Assembly (NCBI GenBank): GCA_030740335.1
Contig: JASLXL010000161.1
Span: 1-8,829, forward strand
Reading direction: 5' to 3'
Length of the DNA: 8,829 nucleotides
From: SAR202 cluster bacterium
Lineage (GTDB): Bacteria; Chloroflexota; Dehalococcoidia; SAR202; CAJWER01
Positions within the stretch are counted from its first letter, which is position 1, and each line of letters opens with the position of its first letter. The notes below the pieces were generated by a model. That model was not told the origin of the DNA. It made no database searches and was given only the letters and a program-made list of their open reading frames with translations. A program made the position numbers and the translations under genes. Of the stretch, positions 1-6,061 are shown one piece after another.

Positions 1-888
1 GACCTGGGAACGGCGCGCGTCGGTGCGCTCCCGGTTCTGTTTCTCGATCTCCGCTGCCAAAACCCGCGAGCGTAGAACAGCCATGGCCTTGTTCTTGTTC
101 TTGAGTTGGGATCGCTCGTCCTGGCAGATAGCCATTAGACCCGTGGGTATGTGAGTAATACGGATCGCTGTAGCAACCTTCTGGACATTCTGGCCGCCGT
201 GTCCGCCGGCATGGAAGACGTCGATCTGTACGTCTTCGGCGTCAATCTGAACGTCGACCTCCTCGGCCTCCGGCAGCACCGCAACCGTGGCCGCCGAAGT
301 GTGGATCCGTCCGCTCGACTCGGTCGTGGGAATACGCTGTACCCGATGAACACCACTCTCGTGTTTAAGACGGCTGTAGGCGCCTTCCCCTTTGATCTGG
401 AAGACGATTTCCTTGATGCTGCCGACTCCCGTTTCGTTGCTATGCACTATCTCGAGGGCCCAGTTTTTCTGCTGGGAGTATTTCATATACATTCGATAGA
501 GGTCCCCGGCGAACAATCCAGCCTCTTCACCACCGGTGCCTGCACGAATCTCCATGACGATGTTCTTGTCGTCGAGGGGATCCTTCTCGACCAGCTCCGC
601 CTTCAGCTCTTCTTCAATGCGAATCTTCTCTTCCTCAAGTTCGGCAAGCTCCTCACGGGCGAGGGAGGCCATCCCTCGATCGGTTTCGTCGTGGGAGATG
701 GCGCGGGTATCTTCGATATCCCTGGCCACCTGTCTGGCCTTCATTGTCAGAACCGCCAGATTCCTGAGGGACGCGTGCTCCTTTGCGAGGGCCTGAACAC
801 GGCTGTAGTCTGCCGCAATCTCCGGGTCAGCCATCTGGTCTTCGAGCTCTTTGTAGCGTTCCTCTATGTCTTCTAGCTTTTCTTGCAT
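1..888 (-). CDS. prfA: Peptide chain release factor 1 (RF1), C-terminus beyond left edge
   Basis: RF1 recognises UAA and UAG in the ribosomal A site and triggers hydrolysis of peptidyl-tRNA. The 296 visible residues comprise a charged helical N-terminal domain (about 1-105), the family core beginning with MEIRAGTGGEEA (112-123), and the codon-recognition loop VHRVQRIPTTESSGRIHTS. Its PTT tripeptide at 187-189 matches the P-x-T anticodon motif of RF1, not the SPF of RF2. The catalytic GGQ is at 231-233 within HAGGHGGQNVQK, followed by ITHIPTG and CQDERSQLKNKNKAM. RF1 is usually about 355-360 residues, so roughly 60 C-terminal residues lie outside the window. The ATG at 886-888 gives the usual N-terminus; its Shine-Dalgarno (GGGA, 8 nt upstream) is weak. 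hisS lies upstream on the same strand, 178 nt away. The residue after GGQ-x-V is Gln instead of the usual Asn. Identity is very secure. Confidence 0.97.
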   Translation of the reverse strand, partial: MQEKLEDIEERYKELEDQMADPEIAADYSRVQALAKEHASLRNLAVLTMKARQVARDIEDTRAISHDETDRGMASLAREELAELEEEKIRIEEELKAELVEKDPLDDKNIVMEIRAGTGGEEAGLFAGDLYRMYMKYSQQKNWALEIVHSNETGVGSIKEIVFQIKGEGAYSRLKHESGVHRVQRIPTTESSGRIHTSAATVAVLPEAEEVDVQIDAEDVQIDVFHAGGHGGQNVQKVATAIRITHIPTGLMAICQDERSQLKNKNKAMAVLRSRVLAAEIEKQNRERTDARRSQV

Positions 889-1066
889 TTTCTATTTCCC
901 GACCACACTGGGAGGCTACGCGCAACCCCATCTGGTCAATTCACCTGTCCCCCGTCAATAGGAATAAGTGGAGATCATGCTATGTGATTATGAAACGATT
1001 TGATCTTGCTCAATTTTCTCGCCAGGTAGCGTTTCCAGCCCAGCCTACGACGCGTGTGCCGCACAG
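889..1066 (-). other. Spacer between hisS and prfA, no gene seen
   Basis: These 178 bases separate two genes read on the minus strand. I see no open frame with coding character, no tRNA and no hairpin followed by a T-run, so hisS transcription may continue into prfA. On the minus strand a weak promoter-like pair, TTGAGC (1013-1008) and CATAAT (992-987), is separated by only 15 nt. A TTGACG further downstream lacks a good -10. Either prfA is read through from hisS or it has a weak promoter of its own; the sequence does not decide. Confidence 0.4.
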
Positions 1067-2335
1067 CTAGGATGGAATCAGCGCCGCCACCAAATCGTCC
1101 CTCGGAATTTCACGTTGCTCTCTATCGCCCAGATTGCGAAGCATGAACGAGCCGCTCTCCAACTCACGATCGCCGATTATGACAGCGTGAGTAGCGCGGA
1201 TGAACGATGCGTAGCGAAGTTGGCTCTTCAGACTTCTGCCGGGAGGCGCCAGGACTGCGGCAATCCCGGCCCGACGCAGCTCCGAACAAAGCTTCACGCC
1301 CGCGGACTTGGACTCGTCGCCCATATGGGCAACGATAATCTTGTTCCCGGCAATTTTCGTGATGGACTCATCATCACTGGGAATCGCGACGAGTACGCGC
1401 TCTATTCCCAGTGCAAACCCAATCCCGGGAGTGGGCCTCCCACCCAGGAGTTCTATCAGCCCATCGTAGCGTCCGCCAGCCACCAAAGTGCTCTGCTGCC
1501 CGTCGGAAGGAGGCACGATTTCGAACACCGTCCGCGAATAGTAGTCAAGTCCCCTAACCAGTCGCTTGTCGATCTTGTACGACCGTCCTGCGGCATTGAG
1601 GTCACCCAGCAGGGCATCCCAGTGTTTTGAACAGTCGCCGCACAGATAGTCGACACTACCGGGTGCGGCTTCGATCAGCGGCTGGCACTCTCCGTTTTTG
1701 CAGTCCAGTAGCCTCAGAGGGTTCGTCTCAAGGCGACGTTTGCAGTCATCATGCACCAGTTCACTTACCCGTGAGCGGTAGTAAGAACGCAACTCGTCGA
1801 TATACCCAGGTCTACACATAGCATCGCCGATGGAGTTCAACAATAGTGTTACATCTTTGACTCCAACAGACTCCAACACGGACCATGCTAGGTCGATGAC
1901 CTCGGAGTCTACTGACGCGTCAGCCTCCCCTATGACCTCGATGCCAAACTGGTGAAATTGCCTGTATCGGCCAGCCTGAGGCCGATCGTATCGGAAGAAA
2001 TCACCCATGTAGAACAGGCGAACCGGCTGCGGCAAATTGTGCATGCCATGCTGGAGATATGCGCGACACACGGGAGCCGTTCCTTCGGGGCGCAGGGAGA
2101 CCAGGTCTCCCCCCCTGTCTTCGAACGTGTAGGTCTCCTTCTCGACAATATCCGTGGCCGCGCCAACACTCCTTACAAACAGGTTGGCGTTCTCGAACGC
2201 AGGCGTATTAATGCGTTCGTATCCGAACTTAGCGGCAACTTCTTCAGCCCTGGATTCGAGGAAGCGCCAGTATACCTGCTCCTCCGGGAGTATGTCACTG
2301 GTCCCTCTTGGCGCCTGGAACTGTTTCTGGCTCAC
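1067..2335 (-). CDS. hisS: Histidine--tRNA ligase (class II)
   Basis: This enzyme charges tRNA-His with histidine in the cytoplasm. The 422-residue length is normal for bacterial HisRS. Visible landmarks in order are the N-terminal QAPRGTSDILPEE (7-19), motif 1 region ending GYERINTPAFE (38-48), LRPEGTAPVCRAY (81-93), motif 2 MGDFFRYDRPQAGRYRQFHQFG (110-131), the histidine-specific loop LVRGLDYYSRTVFE (259-272), motif 3 with GGRYDGL and GIGFALGIER (287-313), and an anticodon-binding domain from about 332 (IIVAHMGD) to the end. A cysteine-rich stretch lies at 198-235 (Cys 198, 212, 217, 232, 235), as in many bacterial HisRS. The start is GTG: an in-frame TAA lies upstream with no ATG between, and the protein begins as the family does. 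The Shine-Dalgarno is weak (AAGGG about 12 nt upstream). It is divergent from relA and upstream of prfA. Confidence 0.97.
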   Translation of the reverse strand: MSQKQFQAPRGTSDILPEEQVYWRFLESRAEEVAAKFGYERINTPAFENANLFVRSVGAATDIVEKETYTFEDRGGDLVSLRPEGTAPVCRAYLQHGMHNLPQPVRLFYMGDFFRYDRPQAGRYRQFHQFGIEVIGEADASVDSEVIDLAWSVLESVGVKDVTLLLNSIGDAMCRPGYIDELRSYYRSRVSELVHDDCKRRLETNPLRLLDCKNGECQPLIEAAPGSVDYLCGDCSKHWDALLGDLNAAGRSYKIDKRLVRGLDYYSRTVFEIVPPSDGQQSTLVAGGRYDGLIELLGGRPTPGIGFALGIERVLVAIPSDDESITKIAGNKIIVAHMGDESKSAGVKLCSELRRAGIAAVLAPPGRSLKSQLRYASFIRATHAVIIGDRELESGSFMLRNLGDREQREIPRDDLVAALIPS

Positions 2336-2359
2336 TTTTCGGGTCTGCCCTTGCGAAAG

Positions 2360-2386
2360 ATATTACATAGGCGGAGGACTTCACAA
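2360..2386 (-). promoter_or_regulatory. Possible hisS promoter
   Basis: On the minus strand TTGTGA (2386-2381) and TAATAT (2365-2360) lie 15 nt apart, about 25 nt before the hisS GTG. The spacing is short and the match is modest. Just upstream is a small hairpin, CCCTT-loop-AAGGG (2388-2401). The spacer is too short to hold both a T-box riboswitch and the relA promoter, so no tRNA-sensing leader is proposed. Confidence 0.25.
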
Positions 2387-2447
2387 GCCCTTCAAAAAGG
2401 GTACCACATGTATCAGGATCCAGTGACTGTAAGACACCTGCTCCAGA

Positions 2448-2477
2448 TTGCGAGTCCACCTCCTTTATGGCTATAAT
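2448..2477 (+). promoter_or_regulatory. Predicted sigma-70-type promoter of relA
   Basis: TTGCGA (2448-2453) and a perfect TATAAT (2472-2477) are separated by 18 nt. Transcription would begin near 2484, leaving an untranslated leader of about 25 nt that contains the Shine-Dalgarno. This placement rules out the upstream in-frame GTG at 2480 as a start from this promoter. Confidence 0.6.
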
Positions 2478-2499
2478 CGGTGGACGGCTCGGCCGCCCC

Positions 2500-2508
2500 A
2501 GGAGGTGA
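2500..2508 (+). promoter_or_regulatory. Full-length Shine-Dalgarno that sets the relA start
   Basis: AGGAGGTGA is a perfect nine-base complement to the usual 3' end of 16S rRNA. It lies immediately before the GTG at 2510, with four bases between AGGAGG and the start codon. This spacing is slightly short but far better than for the alternatives: the GTG at 2480 lies upstream of the site, and the ATG at 2531 lies 25 bases after it. Confidence 0.7.
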
Positions 2509-2509
2509 C

Positions 2510-4669
2510 GTGACCCTAGTAGAAGACCTCATGGTGAAGGCGTCAGAATACCTTCCACAGGACAAGATAAGCTCCATCAAGGAAGCCTACCGCTTCGCGG
2601 AAGCTGCCCACGAAGGACAGGTCCGCAAATCCGGGGAGCCCTTCATCGAGCACCCACTAAACACGGCGTTGTATCTGGCAGACTTGAAGCTGGACTCTAC
2701 CGCGTTGAGTGCTGCCCTTCTCCACGACGTGATGGAAGACTGTGACGTCCCCTTCGATGAACTAAGCAACCGGTTCGGAAACGATGTCGCCAAACTCGTG
2801 GACGGCGTCACAAAGCTGACCAAGACAGAGCTCCAGATGGACGGAACCGGCCCACAATTGTCCGCGACCACGGACAACGACGCCCAGGCGGCAACCATCC
2901 GGAAGATGCTGATGACCATGGCCGAGGACATCAGGGTGGTACTGATAAAGCTGGCGGACCGGCTCCACAACATGAGGACGCTCACGGCGCTCCCCACCAA
3001 TCGCCGTGTTGCCATAGCCCAGGAGACCCTGGACATATATGCGCCGCTGGCCCATCGTCTGGGGATGTGGGAAATCAAGTGGCTGCTTGAGGATCTGGCA
3101 TTCCAACATCTGAATCCCCAGAAGTACCGAGAACTGTCCCGGCTGCTCAGCACCAAGCGACGTGAACGCGAGGAGTACATTCAACGAGTAATCGAATTGT
3201 TGCAGTCCGAGTTGGAAGCCGCGGGAATTGCGGCCGAGGTCACGGGCCGCCCCAAGCATTTTTACAGCATCTACAAGAAAATGCTGACCTATCAGAGTCA
3301 GAACAAGGAGGTCGGCGATATATACGACCTCTTCGCGCTGCGAGTTCTGGTCACAGGGGTCAAAGACTGCTATGCGGCCCTCGGCACCGTGCACAACAGA
3401 TGGAGGCCTCTGCCCGGGCAGTTCGACGACTATATCGCCAACCCGAAGGACAACCTCTACCAATCTCTCCATACAGCCATCCTTTGCGAGGACGCGTCCC
3501 CTGTGGAGGTCCAGATTCGGACCCACGAGATGCACCGGCTGGCGGAGTACGGCGTTGCCGCACACTGGCTATACAAAGAAGGCCAGCCCGAAGATCAGCA
3601 CTTCGAGGAGAAAATGACATGGCTGCGCCAGATCCTGGAGTGGCAGCGAGATGTCAGTGGCGCCGCGGAGTTCGTCGAGTCTTTCAAGACCGATATCTTC
3701 CAAAATCAGGTATTTGTGTACACGCCAAAAGGTGAGCTCAAAGAACTACCGGCGGGTGCCACGCCACTCGACTTCGCTTTCCGAATCCACACCGACATCG
3801 GTTACCGCTGTATCGGCGGCAAGGTGAATGGCCGGCTGGTCCCTATCAACTACAGGCTTCAAAATGGCGACACCGTCGAGATCATGACGAGCAAGACGGT
3901 CCGGGGCCCCAGCCTGGACTGGCTCAACGCGAACCTGGGATACGTCAGAACGGCATCGGCCCGCGCAAAAGTTCGCCAGTGGTTTAACAAGCAGGCGCGG
4001 CGAGTCAATATCCAACGGGGACACGATATTTTCGTCAAACAACTACGTCGCCTAAATACTGATCTGGACGACCTGGACGTCGCCAAGTCGATGAACATGG
4101 ACTCGACGGACGAATTCCTGGCCGCCCTTGGAAGTGGCATGATCACCACGACCCAGGTCGTCAACAAGCTAGCATCCCAAGAGGTCAAGCCCCAGGAAGA
4201 GCGTCTCGTGGCGCTGCCGAGCACCGGCCCTGGCTCCGGGATCACAGTTCTCGGCGTCGGAGACCTGCTCACACGCATGGCCCAGTGCTGCAACCCCATC
4301 AGAGGCGATAAAATCGCAGGGTACATCACACGGAGTCGTGGGGTCACGGTCCATCGTAGCACATGCCCAAACGTGGCAAACGAGAAAGAGACTGAGCGGC
4401 TCATCGACGTCGGATGGGGCCAGACTCAGACGCTGTACCCTGTGAGAATCAGGATAGAGGCCTGGGACCGGGTCGGCCTGCTTCGAGACATCACATCTCT
4501 GGTATCGGACGAGCGGGTCAACATCGCATCGTGTGTCTCCGAAGAGTTCGAGGACAATAGCGTCATTTCACTGACGGTGTACACCGACGGGATCAACCAG
4601 CTCGGTCGCCTGTTTTCCAAGTTGGAAGGGGTCGAGGGAGTGGCCCACGTTTCGAGGGCAACTTCCTGA
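2510..4669 (+). CDS. relA: RelA/SpoT-family (p)ppGpp synthetase/hydrolase
   Basis: Long RSH enzymes make and degrade the alarmone (p)ppGpp in response to starvation. From the GTG chosen here the protein is 719 residues, a normal length. Domains in order are an HD hydrolase (about 20-165) with EHP (H48), LHDVMED (H72, D73) and LADRLHNMRTL (D150); a synthetase (about 240-355) with RPKHFYSIYKKM, DIYDLFALRV, NPKDNLYQSLHT and EVQIRT (E333); TGS (about 399-461); a helical region; a Cys-bearing segment AQCCNP...HRSTCPN (591-621); and a C-terminal ACT domain (about 642-719). All hydrolase signature residues are present, which suggests a bifunctional enzyme. The G-loop reads GQFDDYIA (QFDD 304-307), where classical bifunctional enzymes carry RxKD. 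The gene has its own promoter, is divergent from hisS, and is followed 77 nt later by rpsT. I use relA as the common name for a single RSH; rel or spoT would serve equally. Confidence 0.96.
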   Translation: MTLVEDLMVKASEYLPQDKISSIKEAYRFAEAAHEGQVRKSGEPFIEHPLNTALYLADLKLDSTALSAALLHDVMEDCDVPFDELSNRFGNDVAKLVDGVTKLTKTELQMDGTGPQLSATTDNDAQAATIRKMLMTMAEDIRVVLIKLADRLHNMRTLTALPTNRRVAIAQETLDIYAPLAHRLGMWEIKWLLEDLAFQHLNPQKYRELSRLLSTKRREREEYIQRVIELLQSELEAAGIAAEVTGRPKHFYSIYKKMLTYQSQNKEVGDIYDLFALRVLVTGVKDCYAALGTVHNRWRPLPGQFDDYIANPKDNLYQSLHTAILCEDASPVEVQIRTHEMHRLAEYGVAAHWLYKEGQPEDQHFEEKMTWLRQILEWQRDVSGAAEFVESFKTDIFQNQVFVYTPKGELKELPAGATPLDFAFRIHTDIGYRCIGGKVNGRLVPINYRLQNGDTVEIMTSKTVRGPSLDWLNANLGYVRTASARAKVRQWFNKQARRVNIQRGHDIFVKQLRRLNTDLDDLDVAKSMNMDSTDEFLAALGSGMITTTQVVNKLASQEVKPQEERLVALPSTGPGSGITVLGVGDLLTRMAQCCNPIRGDKIAGYITRSRGVTVHRSTCPNVANEKETERLIDVGWGQTQTLYPVRIRIEAWDRVGLLRDITSLVSDERVNIASCVSEEFEDNSVISLTVYTDGINQLGRLFSKLEGVEGVAHVSRATS

Positions 4670-4683
4670 CAGCCAAGGGTCGG

Positions 4684-4714
4684 TTGTGTTCCATACGCAC
4701 ATAGCTGGTATAAT
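4684..4714 (+). promoter_or_regulatory. Predicted promoter of rpsT (extended -10)
   Basis: A perfect TATAAT (4709-4714) is preceded by TG one base upstream (4706-4707), forming an extended -10 element. A partial -35, TTGTGT (4684-4689), lies 19 nt before it, a little long. Transcription would start near 4721 with a leader of about 26 nt. It lies just after the relA stop, so rpsT is probably transcribed independently of, or in addition to, relA read-through. Confidence 0.6.
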
Positions 4715-4746
4715 GGTTTGTCCGACATTTCGGGAGGATCAAGAGA

Positions 4747-5004
4747 TTGCCGAGTAAAAAGACTGCGAGGGTGCAGGAGAGAAGGCGTGTACGAATGGCG
4801 CCCCTTCGCACGAGAGCAAAGTCGTCCGTTTCGTCAGCGCGAAAGTTAATTGAGTCCAGCGAGGTCGAGGCTGCCGAAAAGGCAATCACGGTCGCGGTGG
4901 TTGCACTGGACAAAGCAGCCCAGAAGGGCGCAATCCACAAGAAGAACGCATCACGGCGCAAATCGCGTCTGATGAAGCAACTCGAATCGGCGAAGAGCGA
5001 CTAG
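4747..5004 (+). CDS. rpsT: Small ribosomal subunit protein bS20
   Basis: S20 is a primary 16S rRNA-binding protein needed for 30S assembly. The 85-residue, strongly basic, helical product matches the family in length and pattern: an Arg/Lys-rich N-terminus (ARVQERRRVRMAPLRTRAK), a middle LDKAAQKGAIHKKNASRRKSRL (about 54-75), and a short tail. The start is TTG, giving MPSKK. GGGAGG (4732-4737) lies nine bases upstream, and no in-frame ATG fits the family N-terminus (the first ATG would remove the conserved basic segment). E. coli rpsT also begins with UUG, where the weak start is known to take part in autogenous translational control; a similar role here is inference. The gene is flanked by its own promoter and an immediate terminator, so it appears monocistronic. 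Confidence 0.95.
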   Translation: MPSKKTARVQERRRVRMAPLRTRAKSSVSSARKLIESSEVEAAEKAITVAVVALDKAAQKGAIHKKNASRRKSRLMKQLESAKSD

Positions 5005-5037
5005 GCTTTTATGGCCAAGTCCCGTCCCGCAACACCT

Positions 5038-5068
5038 GAGACGCCCCTGCAGGGGCGTCTCTCGCTTT
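5038..5068 (+). terminator. Intrinsic terminator after rpsT
   Basis: A perfect 24-base palindrome (5038-5061) forms a 10-bp stem, GAGACGCCCC with GGGGCGTCTC, around a TGCA loop. A short T-rich tail (CTTTGTT) follows. The stem is strong, but the T-tract is interrupted, so termination efficiency is uncertain. It lies 33 nt after the rpsT stop. Confidence 0.75.
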
Positions 5069-5235
5069 GTTATCTGCCCCAACTGCCATAGCTCCTTAAA
5101 GAGCGCTGCCTGTTCTACTTGGCGCGATGCCATAGTCGCGAGTCCCTTACGCTCGTACACAATTCGGATGACTCACCAACCGTCAGACCATTAATCGTGG
5201 TGGGTCGAGCGACTTCAGATCAGGCCTAGCTCGCC
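5069..5235 (+). other. Spacer between rpsT terminator and lexA promoter, nothing recognised
   Basis: About 167 bases of unassigned sequence. I see no coding frame with a ribosome-binding site, no tRNA and no strong hairpin. The only symmetry noted is a weak CACCA/TGGTG pair (5175-5202 region). Together with the flanking terminator and the lexA promoter it makes up a 299-base gap between rpsT and lexA. Confidence 0.4.
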
Positions 5236-5264
5236 TTGACACTTAGGCAAACGTCTGGTACATT
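5236..5264 (+). promoter_or_regulatory. Strong predicted promoter of lexA
   Basis: A perfect TTGACA (5236-5241) is followed after exactly 17 nt by TACATT (5259-5264), with TG one base before the -10 (5256-5257), an extended -10. Transcription would start near 5271, about 33 nt before the lexA ATG. A dyad covering the -10 is a candidate site for self-repression. Confidence 0.7.
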
Positions 5265-5270
5265 TGTTCC
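5257..5270 (+). promoter_or_regulatory. Candidate LexA operator (SOS box) over the lexA -10
   Basis: GGTACATTTGTTCC is a near-palindrome that differs at one core position from the Gram-positive LexA core GAAC-N4-GTTC (here GTAC-ATTT-GTTC). It overlaps the -10 hexamer, where a repressor would block RNA polymerase. LexA commonly represses its own gene, which supports the idea. A competing dyad lies directly downstream: CACATGTG (5272-5279), and a wider pair GTACA/TGTAC spans 5258-5282. The recognition helix of this LexA is not the usual Gram-positive one, so which dyad is bound cannot be decided here. Confidence 0.45.
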
Positions 5271-5303
5271 GCACATGTGTACTCATAGAGAGTGAGGGGA
5301 CTG

Positions 5304-5948
5304 ATGAAAAAGAAGCTATCGCAGCGGCAGCAGCGGATGCTCTCGTTCATAAACGAGTTCATGGGAGAGCACCAGTACCCGCCCACGGTGCGCGATATTC
5401 AGGGCGGCTGCGACATCAGCTCCACCTCCGTGGTGGACTACAATCTGCGCATACTGCAACGCGAGGGCTATCTGCGACGTGAGGCCGACGTGTCGCGGGG
5501 CATCGAGCTGTTGGGAAGTGGCGGCAAGCCTTCCAGATTTGGCATGGTCTCCGTACCAGTTGTGGGCAGCATCGCGGCCGGCGACCCATTACCCACCCCG
5601 GCTTCAGGTTCCTGGCATACCGAGGCGGTTGACAACATTGAGTTGCCAACATTTCTCACCAAGGGCAAGGAAAATGTATTCGGCGTGAGGGTGAAGGGCG
5701 AATCGATGATAGATGCGCTCGTAGCCGACGGCGACCTCGTCCTGTTGGAGCCCGTTGCTCAGCCCGAACAGGGCGATATGGTAGCGGCATGGCTCCAAGA
5801 CCGTGAAGCGGTCACGCTGAAGCATTTCTCCATTTCAAACGGTATGGTAACACTCCACCCTGCCAATGCGACGATGGAACCCATTACCGTACCGGCGAGC
5901 AACGTCGCTGTCCAGGGACGTGTCGTCGGCATAGTCCGAACGATGTAG
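5304..5948 (+). CDS. lexA: LexA repressor, SOS regulator and self-cleaving protease
   Basis: LexA represses DNA-damage genes until RecA filaments stimulate its self-cleavage. The 214-residue protein starts with a winged helix-turn-helix (about 3-60: LSQRQQRMLSFINEF, YPPTVRDIQ, SSTSVVDYNLRILQREGYL), followed by a linker and the S24 peptidase domain. The cleavage bond Ala-Gly is at 92-93 in VVGSIAAGDP. The nucleophile Ser134 is in VKGESMIDALVADGD, and the general base Lys173 is in AVTLK. All are intact, so a functional, cleavable repressor is expected. I chose the ATG at 5304, four bases after GAGGGG; the in-frame GTG at 5292 lies inside that ribosome-binding region and lacks its own. The recognition helix (STSVVDYNL) departs from the common STSSVHHHL/STVHGHL type, so its operator may also differ. 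It has its own promoter and terminator and is monocistronic. Confidence 0.96.
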   Translation: MKKKLSQRQQRMLSFINEFMGEHQYPPTVRDIQGGCDISSTSVVDYNLRILQREGYLRREADVSRGIELLGSGGKPSRFGMVSVPVVGSIAAGDPLPTPASGSWHTEAVDNIELPTFLTKGKENVFGVRVKGESMIDALVADGDLVLLEPVAQPEQGDMVAAWLQDREAVTLKHFSISNGMVTLHPANATMEPITVPASNVAVQGRVVGIVRTM

Positions 5949-5980
5949 TTTCGACAACGAGCAGCATTCCGAAAATCAGG

Positions 5981-6014
5981 AAAAGGCCGGGCCAGGTGCC
6001 CGGTCTTTTCTATT
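5981..6014 (+). terminator. Intrinsic terminator after lexA
   Basis: A 12-bp stem (5981-5992 with 5998-6009) encloses a CAGGT loop. It contains one G-U pair, and the last part of the right arm is TCTTTT, followed by CTATT. GC-rich core plus T-tract is a classic rho-independent terminator, 32 nt after the lexA stop. It separates lexA from the deacetylase gene. Confidence 0.85.
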
Positions 6015-6061
6015 GGCCAGCGTGATAGAGTCAATCGCAAACGGTATGATCAGGAGCGAGC

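Noticed and set aside
151..876. Long plus-strand open frame of 241 codons opposite prfA
   Set aside because: It is the complement of a highly conserved RF1 gene with all motifs in the other strand, and it has no family resemblance or ribosome-binding site of its own.
2290..2470. Possible hisS leader peptide on the minus strand next to AAAGGAGGTGG
   Set aside because: The Shine-Dalgarno-like run overlaps the only start (GTG) with no spacing, and the frame runs into hisS out of phase. The run lies within the relA promoter region and is probably a coincidence.
1952..2476. Plus-strand open frame opposite the hisS N-terminus that continues into the spacer
   Set aside because: Most of it is antisense to conserved HisRS motifs, and its extension crosses the relA promoter; the product is not recognisable.
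2336..2479. T-box riboswitch in front of hisS
   Set aside because: Some aminoacyl-tRNA synthetase genes have one, but about 140 bases shared with the relA promoter are too few, and no T-box consensus or terminator/antiterminator pair is visible.
2762..3565. Long minus-strand open frame of 267 codons opposite relA
   Set aside because: It is a shadow of the RSH catalytic domains in GC-rich coding sequence; the translation shows no domain and the plus-strand protein is unmistakable.
4951..5160. Minus-strand open frame of 69 codons over the end of rpsT and its terminator
   Set aside because: It runs through the terminator palindrome and antisense to S20, has no ribosome-binding site and no recognisable motif.
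6013..6050. Promoter for the deacetylase gene using TATGAT at 6045-6050
   Set aside because: Its start point would fall inside the Shine-Dalgarno, leaving almost no leader, and no -35 lies at a usable distance.
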